This document shows, piece after piece, positions 50,560-59,103 of a stretch of DNA of 64,000 nt. How positions within the stretch are numbered: the first letter of the stretch is position 1; each line of letters opens with the position of its first letter. Below the pieces are notes generated by a model. It saw only the letters and a program-made list of their open reading frames with translations, did not search any database and was not told the origin of the DNA. The stretch comes from Nocardioides halotolerans DSM 19273 (GTDB taxonomy: Bacteria; Actinomycetota; Actinomycetes; Propionibacteriales; Nocardioidaceae): positions 247,772-311,771 of the forward strand of contig NZ_KE383924.1 in the NCBI RefSeq assembly GCF_000422805.1. Reading direction: 5' to 3'. Made by a program: the position numbers and the translations under genes.

Positions 50560-50954
50560 GGCTGGGCATCATAGGAGGCGCGGGCCTCCAGCACGGCGCC
50601 CATGTGCGACTCGGCCCAGACCTTCAGCCCGGCCATCACCCGCTGCAGCGAGTGGCCCAGCGGCGTGAGCTCGTAGGTGACGGTCACCGGCACGGACGCT
50701 GTCACGGTGCGGGTGAGCAGGCCGTCGCGCTCGAGGGTGCGGAGGGTCTGGGTGAGCATCTTCTGGCTCACCCCGGCGATCCGGCGCGCCAGCTCGGAGT
50801 AGCGGCGCGGGCCCTCCTCGAGGGCGACGAGCACGAGCGTCACCCACTTGTCGGAGAGCCGGTCGAGGAGCTGGCGGGTGGGGCACTGCGCGAGGAAGGC
50901 GTCGTACTCCGCCCGCTCGGCCTCTCGGCGCTGGGCGGCGGTCATGGTGGGCAT
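50556..50954 (-). CDS. HxlR-family transcriptional regulator
   Basis: A 132-residue winged-helix HxlR/MarR-like regulator. CPTRQLLDRLSDKWVTLVLV is the family opening with the redox-type Cys, followed by PRRYSELARRIAGVSQKMLT and RDGLLTRTVTASVPVTVTYE. The start is ATG 50954, with GAGGAGT upstream. It is divergent from the oxidoreductase gene (120-base gap), a classic HxlR-target pair. Confidence 0.92.
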   Translation of the reverse strand: MPTMTAAQRREAERAEYDAFLAQCPTRQLLDRLSDKWVTLVLVALEEGPRRYSELARRIAGVSQKMLTQTLRTLERDGLLTRTVTASVPVTVTYELTPLGHSLQRVMAGLKVWAESHMGAVLEARASYDAQP

Positions 50955-51074
50955 CCGGGACTCCTCGTCGGGTGGGTTACGCACTTTCAGGTGCCTGCTC
51001 TCCATCAGGAAGCACGGGCGCGGCTCGCATTGTTCCGACCGGTGACCGCACCCGACACCCCCTGGAGGAACCTC

Positions 51075-52010
51075 ATGTCCAGCACCACGTCCACCAGCAC
51101 CAAACCCGCCACCTTCCGCGCCGCCGTCGTCACCCAGCCCGGCGCCACCGACGCGATCTCCGTCCTCGACCTCCCCGTCGTGGCGCCCGAGCCGGGCCAG
51201 GTCCGTGTCGCGGTCGCTGCCGCCACCGTCAACCCGGTCGACCTCGCCGTCCGGGCGGGTGTCTTCCACCAGGCGGGCGTCGTCCACCAGCCGGAGCACA
51301 CCGGCCTCGGGTGGGACTTCGCGGGCACGGTCCTCGAGGCCGGCCCCGGCGTGGACCTCGCCCCGGGCACCCGGGTCGCCGGCCTGGTCGGCGGCCTCGA
51401 CCGCGACTTCGGCACCTACGCCGAGCAGCTGGTGCTCCCGGCGTCCGACGTCGCCGTCGTGCCCGACGGGCTCGACCTGACCGAGGCGGCGACGGTGCCG
51501 CTCAACGCCCTTACCGCCCTCCAGCTCGTCGAGATCCTCGGCGACGGAGACGGTCGCTCCCTGCTCGTGACCGGCGCGGCCGGCGCGGTGGGCGGGTACG
51601 TCGTGCCGCTGGCCCTGGAGCGGGGCTGGCGGGTGACCGGGCTGGCGCGCGCCGCGGACGAGGAGTTCGTGCGCGGGCTCGGCGCGGACTTCACGGTCGA
51701 GCAGACGAGCGGATGGGACGTCGTGGCGGACGCCGGTGCGCTGCAGGAGCAGGCCGTGGCGCTGGTCCGCGACGGCGGACGCTTCGTCGGCGTGCAGCCG
51801 TCGTTCCTGCCGGCCGCCGAGCGCGGCGTCAGCATCGAGGTCGTCAGCATCATGCCCGACGGCGCCGCCATCGCCGGGCTGCTCGAGCGCACCGCGCGTG
51901 GCGAGCTGTCGGCCCGCGTTGCGGAGGTCCTCCCCCTCGACCGCTTCGACGACGCCCACGCCGCCGTCGCGAAGGGCGGCGTCCGGGGTCGCTACGTGCT
52001 CGTGCCGTGA
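51075..52010 (+). CDS. NADP-dependent quinone-type oxidoreductase (MDR superfamily)
   Basis: A 311-residue zinc-free MDR enzyme. It has an N-terminal GroES-like part with AATVNPVDLAVRAG and GLGWDFAGTVLEAGPGVDL, and the NADP motif SLLVTGAAGAVGGYVVPLAL at about residue 155. The conserved C-terminus is GGVRGRYVLVP. The start is ATG 51075, with GGAGGAA 4 bases upstream. It is probably induced by the divergent HxlR regulator in response to quinones or electrophiles. Confidence 0.9.
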   Translation: MSSTTSTSTKPATFRAAVVTQPGATDAISVLDLPVVAPEPGQVRVAVAAATVNPVDLAVRAGVFHQAGVVHQPEHTGLGWDFAGTVLEAGPGVDLAPGTRVAGLVGGLDRDFGTYAEQLVLPASDVAVVPDGLDLTEAATVPLNALTALQLVEILGDGDGRSLLVTGAAGAVGGYVVPLALERGWRVTGLARAADEEFVRGLGADFTVEQTSGWDVVADAGALQEQAVALVRDGGRFVGVQPSFLPAAERGVSIEVVSIMPDGAAIAGLLERTARGELSARVAEVLPLDRFDDAHAAVAKGGVRGRYVLVP

Positions 52011-52013
52011 TCG

Positions 52014-52075
52014 ATAGTCCCTGACGTTCGGGTCGGCGACACGCCGGTCGCGGCCATCCGAACGTCAGGGACTAT
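52014..52075. terminator. 62-bp inverted repeat between convergent genes
   Basis: ATAGTCCCTGACGTTCGG at 52014-52031 is exactly inverted at 52058-52075, with a GC-rich 26-base loop. It begins 4 bases after one stop codon and ends 3 bases before the other. Likely a bidirectional terminator; similar in size and position to the one at 26954-27014. Confidence 0.65.
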
Positions 52076-52078
52076 CCC

Positions 52079-54262
52079 TCAGACGCCCGCCGGCTCGGGG
52101 GCGCGGGAGGGTTCCCCCGAGCCGGCGTCGTCGCCCTCGCGGAAGCCGTGGCGCTCCCACCAGCGACCCAGCGGGCCGGGAGCCCACCAGTTGAGGCGGC
52201 CGAGCAGCTTCATGGTCGCGGGGACGAGGAGGGCGCGGACCACGGTCGCGTCGATCAGCAGCGCGACGAGCATGCCGATGCCGAGCATCTTCATGAACAC
52301 GATCCCGCTGAGCGCGAAGGCGCCGATGACGACGGCGAGCAGCACCGCCGCGCTGGTGATGATCCGGCCGGTCTTCTGCACGCCGGTCGCCACCGCGACG
52401 TCGTTGTCGCCCGTCCGGTCCCACTGCTCGCGGACCCGCGAGAGCAGGAAGACCTCGTAGTCCATCGACAGCCCGAACAGGATGGCCAGCATCAGGATCG
52501 GGTTGGTCGCGTCGAGGAAGCCCTGCGGCGTGAACCCGAGCAGGTCCGACAGGTGGCCGTCGCTGAAGATCCAGGTGACCACGCCGAACGACGCGGTGAT
52601 CGAGAACAGGTTCATCACCACCGCCTTGACCGGCAGCACGAGCGACCCGAACGCGACGAACAGCAGCACCAGCATCACCAGCGCCACGATCAGCCCCATC
52701 CACGGCAGGTGCGCGCCCACCGAGTCGATGAGGTCGACGGTGTCGGCGCTGAGCCCGCCGACCAGCACCTCGCCCGAGGCCGGCTGGACGCCGCGGATGG
52801 CCTCGATCATCTCCTGGCTGTCCTCGCTCTGGCTGTTGCCGGCCCACGCGGCCCGCAGCAGCGTCGAGTCGCCCTCGGTCACGACCTCCTCCACGCCGGC
52901 GATCCCGTCGAGCGCCGCGACCTGGTCGGCGTACGCCGCGACGTCGGCCTCGGTCGCACCCCGCACCAGCAGCTGGGCGGTCGACGTCTCGGGGCCGAAG
53001 TCGGCCAGCTTGTCCGCCGCCACGTGCGCCGGGGCGTCGGAGGGGAGGACGCGGTAGTCGACGCTGCCCCACTTCGCGCCGAGGAACGGCGAGGCGATCA
53101 GCAGCAGCGCGGCGACGGTGCCGACGATGACCAGCGACGGCCGGCGCATCACGCCTCGGGCGAGCGCGGCCCAGCGGCCGTGCGCGTCGTCGACCACGAC
53201 CGGGCGGTGCCGGCGCCAGGGCAGGCGGCCGGCGTCGACCCGGCGGCCGAGCAGCTTCAGCGTCGCCGGCAGCACGGTCAGCGCCGCGACCATCGCGACG
53301 AGGACCGCGGCCATGCCGCCGTAGCCCATGCTCTTGAGGAACGCCTGCGGGAAGATCAGCAGGCTCGCCAGCGCCGCGGCGACGGTGAGGCCGGAGAACA
53401 GCACGGTGCGGCCGGCCGTGCTCACCGTGCGGCGGATCGCCGTGGCCGACGCCTCGGGGTCGTCGGCCGGCAGCAGGGCGAGCTCCTCACGGAACCGGCT
53501 GATCACGAACAGCGCGTAGTCGATCGCCAGGCCGATGCCGAGCAGCGAGATGACGTTGACGGAGAAGACCGAGACCTCGGTGAGCTGGGCGATCACGCGC
53601 ACCAACGCGAGCGCGCCGAGCATCGCGATCAGGCCGACCAGCGCGGGCATGGAGGCGGCGACGAGGCTGCCGAAGATGAGCAGCGCGAGGATCACCACGA
53701 CCGGCATCGAGATCGACTCGGCGCGGGCGAGGTCCTCGCTGGTGATCTCGTTGACGTCGTTGTAGACCGCGAAGGCGCCGGCGAGGTCGGTCTGCAGCCC
53801 GGTGGACTCCGGCGCCTCGAGCGTGGGCGACAGGTCGTCGTAGTTGGACAGGTAGTCGTCCTGGCTCTCGCCGGCCAGCGAGATCAGCACCTGGACGGAG
53901 TGCCCGTCGCGGCTCACGAGCCCGGAGTCGGCGGGCGCGTCGTAGTAGGGGACGACGCTCGTCGTGGTGCCGGGCGCGAGGCCCGAGAGCACCTGCTCGA
54001 CGTCGGACCGGAACTCCGGGTCGGAGGCGACGAGGTCCTCGCTGGTGTAGATCGCGACGACGTCGACACCCTGGTTGCCGAAGGTGTCGCGCTCGGCCTG
54101 CAGCTCGCGGGCCGACTCCGAGCCCTTGTCGTCGAAACCACCCTGCGAGAGGTGGTCGAAGACTCCGAGCCCGTACGCGGCGGCCGCGAGCGTGACCGCC
54201 AGTCCGGACAGCAGCACGGCCAGGGCCCGTCGGGCCACGAATGCTCCCCAGCGCTCGATCAT
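52079..54262 (-). CDS. MMPL-family RND transporter
   Basis: A 727-residue MMPL protein with 12 membrane segments in two repeats and two large extracytoplasmic loops. It has FVARRALAVLLSGLAVTLAA at the N-terminus, GIGLAIDYALFVISRFREEL after the first loop, and LFGLSMDYEVFLLSRVREQW in the second half. The paired GLxxDYxxF motifs carry the proton-relay aspartates. The start is ATG 54262, with GGGGAG upstream. It is divergent from a TetR regulator, with palindromic operators between. Likely exports lipids or toxic compounds. Confidence 0.92.
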   Translation of the reverse strand: MIERWGAFVARRALAVLLSGLAVTLAAAAYGLGVFDHLSQGGFDDKGSESARELQAERDTFGNQGVDVVAIYTSEDLVASDPEFRSDVEQVLSGLAPGTTTSVVPYYDAPADSGLVSRDGHSVQVLISLAGESQDDYLSNYDDLSPTLEAPESTGLQTDLAGAFAVYNDVNEITSEDLARAESISMPVVVILALLIFGSLVAASMPALVGLIAMLGALALVRVIAQLTEVSVFSVNVISLLGIGLAIDYALFVISRFREELALLPADDPEASATAIRRTVSTAGRTVLFSGLTVAAALASLLIFPQAFLKSMGYGGMAAVLVAMVAALTVLPATLKLLGRRVDAGRLPWRRHRPVVVDDAHGRWAALARGVMRRPSLVIVGTVAALLLIASPFLGAKWGSVDYRVLPSDAPAHVAADKLADFGPETSTAQLLVRGATEADVAAYADQVAALDGIAGVEEVVTEGDSTLLRAAWAGNSQSEDSQEMIEAIRGVQPASGEVLVGGLSADTVDLIDSVGAHLPWMGLIVALVMLVLLFVAFGSLVLPVKAVVMNLFSITASFGVVTWIFSDGHLSDLLGFTPQGFLDATNPILMLAILFGLSMDYEVFLLSRVREQWDRTGDNDVAVATGVQKTGRIITSAAVLLAVVIGAFALSGIVFMKMLGIGMLVALLIDATVVRALLVPATMKLLGRLNWWAPGPLGRWWERHGFREGDDAGSGEPSRAPEPAGV

Positions 54263-54300
54263 CGTGACTCCCCACAACTTCCGTGATGTATGTAAAGTAT

Positions 54301-54326
54301 GTGAACGGCGTTCACCGTAAACGGTG
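54301..54326. promoter_or_regulatory. Overlapping TetR-type operators between MMPL and tetR
   Basis: GTGAACGGCGTTCAC (54301-54315) and CACCGTAAACGGTG (54313-54326) are overlapping palindromes. AT-rich -10-like tracts (TGTAAAGTATG) lie just to the left. They are placed to control both divergent genes. Confidence 0.6.
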
Positions 54327-54362
54327 TAAACTTCTCGTGTCAACCGAGTTGAGGGAGTCCGC

Positions 54363-55115
54363 GTGACCCAGGTCCAGACCCGTCGAGAGCGCCAGCGAGA
54401 GGCGACGTACGACGAGATCACCCGCGTCTCTCGGGAGCTGTTGGCCGAGGGCGCCGAGCTGTCGCTGCGCGCGGTCGCGGGCCGGATGGGGATGACGCCG
54501 CCGGCGCTCTACCGCTACGTCAGCAGCTACCAGGAGCTCGTCGACCTGGTCGCCTTCGAGATCGACAAGGCTGCGACCGAGACGTTCGCGGCCGCTGCCG
54601 ACCGGCTGCCCGCCGACGACCACGCCGGGCGCCTGGTCGCGTCGGTCACCGAGTTCCGGATGTGGGCGCTGGGCAACCCGCGCGAGTTCACCCTCGCCTT
54701 CGCCAACCCGATCGCCGACGTGCGATGCATGCGTCGCGAGATGCTCACGATCTCCAACTCGGGTCACCTCATGACCGGTCAGATGCGCGCGCTGTGGGAG
54801 CACAACCACCACCCGATCCCGCGGCTGGAGGACCTGCCGCCCGCGGTGCGTGAGTCGGTCACCGACCCGCTCATCCCGGCGAAGGTCGACGACCTCGCGC
54901 TCGAGGACCGCGGCCTGGTCTGGCTCTTCCAGCAGGGCTGGACGACGCTCTACGGCGTGGTGGCCCTCGAGGTCTTCGGCCACATGGACCCGCGCATCAT
55001 CGAGTCCGGCGAGATGTTCGTGCACGTGGTGCGCGAGTTCGCGCCGAAGATCGGGCTGGCCGAGGACATCGACCGGCTCGAGGCGATGATCCGCGAGCGG
55101 ATCGCGCGCCGCTGA
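54363..55115 (+). CDS. TetR-family transcriptional regulator (MMPL repressor candidate)
   Basis: A 250-residue TetR protein with a TetR_C_13/WHG-like ligand domain. The HTH is ELSLRAVAGRMGMTPPALYR, then YVSSYQELV. The C-terminal domain includes REFTLAFANPIADVR and WLFQQGWTTLYGVVALEVFG. The start is GTG 54363. It sits one base from the convergent phosphatase stop. Divergent from the MMPL exporter and the likely repressor of it. Confidence 0.9.
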   Translation: MTQVQTRRERQREATYDEITRVSRELLAEGAELSLRAVAGRMGMTPPALYRYVSSYQELVDLVAFEIDKAATETFAAAADRLPADDHAGRLVASVTEFRMWALGNPREFTLAFANPIADVRCMRREMLTISNSGHLMTGQMRALWEHNHHPIPRLEDLPPAVRESVTDPLIPAKVDDLALEDRGLVWLFQQGWTTLYGVVALEVFGHMDPRIIESGEMFVHVVREFAPKIGLAEDIDRLEAMIRERIARR

Positions 55116-55116
55116 A

Positions 55117-55722
55117 CTATCCGAGCACGCCGTAGTTGGGCAGCCGGTACGCCCGCTCGTAGCCGTCGCCGACGAAGTCGGTGTCGTTGTTGCCGACGTT
55201 CGCGATGAGCGTGTAACCCTCGTCGGCGAAGTGGTCGCGGCAGCGCTGCTTGCCGACGACGAGCGCCCCGCCCTTCGGGCGCAGGCAGACCTCCGTGACC
55301 GGGAACCCGGCCCGGGTGAGCTGGCTGACCGTGCGCGCCTGCTGCGTGGCGACCCGGCCGGAGTTGAAGACGACGGCGACGTCGAGGCGGTCGAGCATCC
55401 TCGCGAAGCGGCGCATCCGCGGGATCGCCCCGCCACCGTCGTAGTAGGTGGCGATCACGGTGTTGTCGATGTCGAAGTTGACCGCGAGCTCCTCGTCGCC
55501 GGACTTCGCGGCCACGCGCTGGCGCACGTAGGGCCCGAAGCCCTGCATCGCGGCCTTCACGTCGGCCAGCCACTGCGCGCGGGTCGGCACCTTCTTCGCC
55601 GCGACCGTCCACCTCGCGGGGTGCGCGCCGACCGCGGGCGCCGACGCGGACGCCGCGGGTGGGACGGAGGCGAGGCCGGCGGCGACGGCGAGGGCGGCGA
55701 GCAGTCGGAGCAGCCGAGTCAT
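55117..55722 (-). CDS. Secreted HAD-superfamily acid phosphatase (class B-like)
   Basis: A 201-residue exported protein with signal peptide LLRLLAALAVAAGLASVPPA followed by ASA. The catalytic DxDxT motif is NFDIDNTVIATYYDGGG. The later VAVVFNSGRVATQQARTVSQL (motif II) and IANVGNNDTDFVGDGY (motif IV) follow. It probably dephosphorylates small phosphomonoesters outside the membrane. The start is ATG 55722. Confidence 0.88.
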   Translation of the reverse strand: MTRLLRLLAALAVAAGLASVPPAASASAPAVGAHPARWTVAAKKVPTRAQWLADVKAAMQGFGPYVRQRVAAKSGDEELAVNFDIDNTVIATYYDGGGAIPRMRRFARMLDRLDVAVVFNSGRVATQQARTVSQLTRAGFPVTEVCLRPKGGALVVGKQRCRDHFADEGYTLIANVGNNDTDFVGDGYERAYRLPNYGVLG

Positions 55723-55751
55723 GTCCTCACCGTAACCGGGCGGGCGAGAGC

Positions 55752-56438
55752 TCAGCCGAGCACCTCGTCGACCCACTCGGGGACCAGCTCGCCGGCCGGT
55801 CCGTGCCGGGCCTCGTGGAAGTGGTGGCTGCCCTCGCTCGGGACGAGGTTGAGCTCGAGGGTGCGGGCGCCGTACGCGCGAGCAGCGAGGACGAACCCGG
55901 CGGCGGGGTAGACCGCGCCCGAGGTGCCGATCGAGACGAACAGGTCGGCGGAGTCGAGGGCGCCGAACACGCGGTCCATCTCGTAGGGCACCTCGCCGAA
56001 CCACACGACGTCGGGCCGCAGCCCACGGCTGCCGCACGACGGGCAGGGCGGGCCGCCGACCAGGTCGCCTTCCCACGCGTGCCGCCCCGCGCAGGCCCGG
56101 CACAGCGCCGAGCGGAGCTCGCCGTGCAGGTGCAGCACGCGGCTCGAGCCGGCGCGCTCGTGGAGGTCGTCGATGTTCTGGGTGACGACGAGCAGGTCGT
56201 CGCCCCACGCCTCCTCCAGCCGGGCCAGCGCGAGGTGCGCCGCGTTGGGCTCGACCGACGCGAGCGCGGCGCGGCGGGCGTCGTAGAAGCGGTGCACGAC
56301 GTCCGGTTGCCGCTCGAACGCCTCGGGTGTGGCGACGTCCTCGACCCGGTGCCCCTCCCAGAGCCCGTCGGCGTCGCGGAACGTAGGCACCCCGCTCTCG
56401 GCGGAGATCCCGGCTCCGGTGAGCGCGACGATGCGCAC
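55752..56438 (-). CDS. cobB: NAD-dependent protein deacylase (sirtuin)
   Basis: A 228-residue class III sirtuin. NAD-binding GAGISAESGVPTFRDADGLW, TQNIDDLHERAG, and the catalytic His in LHLHGELRSALCRAC are present. Zinc cysteines sit in CRAC and CPSCGSRGLRPDVVWFGE. It removes acyl groups from lysines. The start is GTG 56438, overlapping the methyltransferase stop by one base, so the two are co-translated. Confidence 0.93.
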   Translation of the reverse strand: MRIVALTGAGISAESGVPTFRDADGLWEGHRVEDVATPEAFERQPDVVHRFYDARRAALASVEPNAAHLALARLEEAWGDDLLVVTQNIDDLHERAGSSRVLHLHGELRSALCRACAGRHAWEGDLVGGPPCPSCGSRGLRPDVVWFGEVPYEMDRVFGALDSADLFVSIGTSGAVYPAAGFVLAARAYGARTLELNLVPSEGSHHFHEARHGPAGELVPEWVDEVLG

Positions 56439-57382
56439 TACATGCCGCCCTGGTAGTAGTCGATGATGTCCGCGCCCGAGATCGGCTCGCCGGTCTTGCG
56501 ACCGAGGAAGAACACGCTGCTGGCGGCGTCGACGGAGTGCTTCGGGTCGAGGAAGCGGTCGAGCCAACTCAGCCAGAAGAACGCCAGCGACACGACCCGG
56601 CCCACGGGCACCGACCGGGTCAGCGCCCGGACGAAGTGGTCGACAGACCAGCGCAGCGCGGTGCCCGCGCCCGCGACGGGGCCCGAGTCGATCCGCTCGA
56701 AGCGGCGGAACAGGAAGCGGTGCCCGCTGTCGGTGAACCGGGTGAAGTCGTAGGGGCCCTCGTGGACCTGCTGGAGGAACGGCGTGTCCGCGTAGACGAG
56801 CCCGCCGGTGCGGAGCACGCGCTCGATCTCACCGGCGACGACGGTCGGCTCCAGCACGTGCTCGAGCACGGCCTGCACGATGACGCCGTCGACGCTGCCG
56901 TCGGCCAGCGGGATCGAGTGGCCGTCACCGACGAACTGCGTGACCGGGCTGGCGTAGACGTCGAACGAGATCAGGTCGACGGCCGGGTCGGCGTAGAGGC
57001 CCTCGAGGCCGTCGCCGACGGTGCCGCCGCCGATGACGAGGATGCGCGGGCGCCGGTCGGTGACCTCGCTCTTCAGGAGCTCCTGCATGCGCGCGACGTT
57101 CGCGGGCGCCGTGGTGTTGGCGGGGTGCAGCAGCCGGCGCAGCATTCCGGCGGACCGCGAGCGGCGCACCTCCGACGCGCCCTCGACCGCACGCAGCCGG
57201 TCGGCGTCGAGCACGCTCGCCTCGAAGTCGACCAGGGCCGGCACGCCCGACACCACCGGGAACGGCTGGTCGGCCAGCGCGCACCCGGCCCCCCTGCACA
57301 GCCAACGCTCCCCCGCCGCGCCCCGCTCGCGCCGCACCCTGCTCCCGCACCGCGGGCAGATGAACAGGTCGAGGTCGACCAT
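56438..57382 (-). CDS. SAM-dependent methyltransferase with N-terminal zinc-ribbon
   Basis: A 314-residue protein. The N-terminus resembles a Trm112-like zinc ribbon: FICPRCGSRVRRERGAAGER and WLCRGAGCALADQPFPV. A class I methyltransferase follows, with ILVIGGGTVGDGLEGLYA, then SVDGVIVQAVLEHVLEPTVV and LRTGGLVYADTPFLQQVHEG. The C-terminal FFWLSWLDRFLDPKHS is common in lipid or glycan-cluster methyltransferases. The start is ATG 57382; GTG 57400 is an alternative. The substrate is unknown. Confidence 0.82.
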   Translation of the reverse strand: MVDLDLFICPRCGSRVRRERGAAGERWLCRGAGCALADQPFPVVSGVPALVDFEASVLDADRLRAVEGASEVRRSRSAGMLRRLLHPANTTAPANVARMQELLKSEVTDRRPRILVIGGGTVGDGLEGLYADPAVDLISFDVYASPVTQFVGDGHSIPLADGSVDGVIVQAVLEHVLEPTVVAGEIERVLRTGGLVYADTPFLQQVHEGPYDFTRFTDSGHRFLFRRFERIDSGPVAGAGTALRWSVDHFVRALTRSVPVGRVVSLAFFWLSWLDRFLDPKHSVDAASSVFFLGRKTGEPISGADIIDYYQGGM

Positions 57383-57422
57383 GGCGTCGAGGGCGAGCAC
57401 GCCTCGAAGCCTAGGTCCCGCG

Positions 57423-58031
57423 TCAGCGCGAGTGGAGGGTGACGACGTAGCCGGCCGTCTCGTCGTACGGCGCGCGGTCCCAGGTCGAGAAGCGGTCGAC
57501 GGGGGCGAGGCCGGCGGCGGCGAACGCACGGTCGACGTCGGCGAGGGGGGTGACCGGGCAGTCGCCGGGGAGGTGGGCCGCGTCGAGGCCGAAGCCGCAC
57601 GCGAGGAGCCCGCCCTCGTCGAGCTGGGCGGCGAGGTGGGCGGCCGCGCTCTCGAGGCTGCCGGGCTCCAGCAGCGGGATCGTGTTGCCGGCGACCACGA
57701 CCACGTCGAAGCGCTGGCCGGTGTCGAGCACGGCGAGGTCGCCGACCCGCCAGTCGAGCTCGGGTGCCTCGTCGCGCGCCATCGCCAGCATCGCGGCGTC
57801 GACGTCGACACCGAGCACGTCGTAGCCGAGCTCGGCCAGCCGGATCGCCACCCGTCCGGTGCCGCAGCCCGCGTCGAGCACCCGCGCCGGCGGGTCGACG
57901 AGACCGGCGACGAACGCCGCCTCGCCGTGCACGTCGTCGCCGCGGGCCGCCATCGCGCGGAAGCGCTCGGCGTACCGCTGCGCGTAGTCGGGGCCGACCG
58001 TCTCGCGGGCGATCTGCTGCCACCGGGTCAC
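57423..58031 (-). CDS. Class I SAM-dependent methyltransferase
   Basis: A 202-residue methyltransferase. SAM motif I is VLDAGCGTGRVAIRLAELGY, with DVLGVDVDAAMLAMARDEAP and VVVVAGNTIPLLEPGS after. The C-terminal APYDETAGYVVTLHSR is common in actinobacterial type 11/25 enzymes of unknown substrate. The start GTG 58031 overlaps the NADAR gene stop. Confidence 0.88.
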   Translation of the reverse strand: MTRWQQIARETVGPDYAQRYAERFRAMAARGDDVHGEAAFVAGLVDPPARVLDAGCGTGRVAIRLAELGYDVLGVDVDAAMLAMARDEAPELDWRVGDLAVLDTGQRFDVVVVAGNTIPLLEPGSLESAAAHLAAQLDEGGLLACGFGLDAAHLPGDCPVTPLADVDRAFAAAGLAPVDRFSTWDRAPYDETAGYVVTLHSR

Positions 58032-58594
58032 GACGCGTCCTCCAGCGCGGCGCGCGCCTCCATCAGCGCGAAGCCGAGCAGGTTGAGGCCGCGCCAGCGG
58101 TCGGGCTGCTCGGCGTGCTCCGAGTCGGCGGCCAGCCCGATGCCCCAGACCCGGTCGACGGGCGAGGCCTCCACGAGCACGCGCCCGCGGGTCGAGAGCA
58201 GGTAGTCGCGCAGCGCCGGGTCCTGGCCGAACTTCAACGTCGAACCGGTGACGACGACCTCCCAGCGTCGTGCCGTCCAGGCCGCGTCGTCGAAACCACG
58301 CACCCGGCGCCCGAGGTCCTTGGCCGCGGCGGGCGTGCGAGCCGCGAGCACCCGGCCGGCCGCGTCGTCGTCGCCGAACAGCACGGCCTTGCGCCACATC
58401 ATGTAGTGCTCGGCGGACGCGAAGCGGACCCCCGCCTCGTCCTCGAACACCGCCGGCCACCACTGGCTCAGGCACCACTGGCCGACCCGCTCGCCCTTGG
58501 GCGTGTGCCCCCAGAAGTGCAGCCACTTCACCCGCTGGCCACCGCTCACCGCGGCGACGAGCTCGTCGACCGACCGCGCGTCGAGCGGGTCCAT
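58028..58594 (-). CDS. NADAR-domain protein (YbiA/RibX-like)
   Basis: A 188-residue NADAR-family protein. It has WLHFWGHTPKGERVGQWCLS, FASAEHYMMWRKAVLFGDDD, RRVRGFDDAAWTARRWEVVV and STRGRVLVEASPVDRVWGIG. Members cleave N-glycosidic bonds of riboflavin intermediates or remove ADP-ribose from guanine, the latter as antitoxins of DarT-type toxins. The start ATG 58594 overlaps the TGA of a broken ParE-like toxin by one base. No DarT is present, so a housekeeping or stress role is more likely. Confidence 0.88.
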   Translation of the reverse strand: MDPLDARSVDELVAAVSGGQRVKWLHFWGHTPKGERVGQWCLSQWWPAVFEDEAGVRFASAEHYMMWRKAVLFGDDDAAGRVLAARTPAAAKDLGRRVRGFDDAAWTARRWEVVVTGSTLKFGQDPALRDYLLSTRGRVLVEASPVDRVWGIGLAADSEHAEQPDRWRGLNLLGFALMEARAALEDAS

Positions 58595-58821
58595 CAGAGA
58601 CGGAACGGGAAGCCGGCCACGCGCCGCGACCTGACCGCGGGGATGCTGTCCCAACCGGGCCAGATCACTCCGGACTCCGGCCATTCAAGGATGGTGTTGA
58701 CCATCTAGTCGGCGGCCGCCTCGAACCGATTGCCGAGCCCGGCGCCACGCTCCTCGTACCAAGTGACTTCGGCGCGGAGTTCGGCAAGAGCCTCAGGGTG
58801 ATACCGAACGTCGAGCGTCAC
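58594..58821 (-). pseudogene. ParE/RelE-like toxin remnant with internal TAG
   Basis: Reading from GTG 58821, the frame gives VTLDVRYHPEALAELRAEVT, then WYEERGAGLGNRFEAAAD, then a TAG at 58705-58707. It resumes as MVNTILEWPESGVIWPGWDS followed by IPAVRSRRVAGFPFRL and TGA at 58594-58596. This is a ParE-like sequence across both halves, so the amber codon interrupts one gene. It is also about 25 residues shorter at the C-terminus than usual toxins. It overlaps the antitoxin stop as GTGA. Confidence 0.7.
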
Positions 58822-59075
58822 CGTTGCTGCCTCGCGGCGCGGTCCGCCGCCAGTTGAGCCCTGACCTCGTCACGCGAAAGGGTCCGCACCCGACCGCTGG
58901 TGATGTCGTCGACCCGAGACGTGATCTCTGCCGTCCACGCCTCGTGAACCTCAGCCGAATCGGCCGCGTCGTCGAGGCTGGCGAGCAGTGCGTTCGCCAC
59001 CTGCGCACGCTGATCCACCGGGAGCGTCAACGCCAACTGCGTGATCTCATCGATTCCGGCGGTCATGGGCGTCAT
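58818..59075 (-). CDS. Addiction-module antitoxin (TIGR02574-type)
   Basis: An 85-residue protein with the family pattern ALTLPVDQRAQVANALLASL, then DDAADSAEVHEAWTAEI and DEVRAQLAADRAAR. These antitoxins are encoded just before ParE-family toxins, and here the next ORF is the broken toxin. It may be an orphan antitoxin now. The start is ATG 59075 or 59066. Confidence 0.75.
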   Translation of the reverse strand: MTPMTAGIDEITQLALTLPVDQRAQVANALLASLDDAADSAEVHEAWTAEITSRVDDITSGRVRTLSRDEVRAQLAADRAARQQR

Positions 59076-59103
59076 TCTACGCGCCCTCCGTGCCGGGCCG
59101 TCC

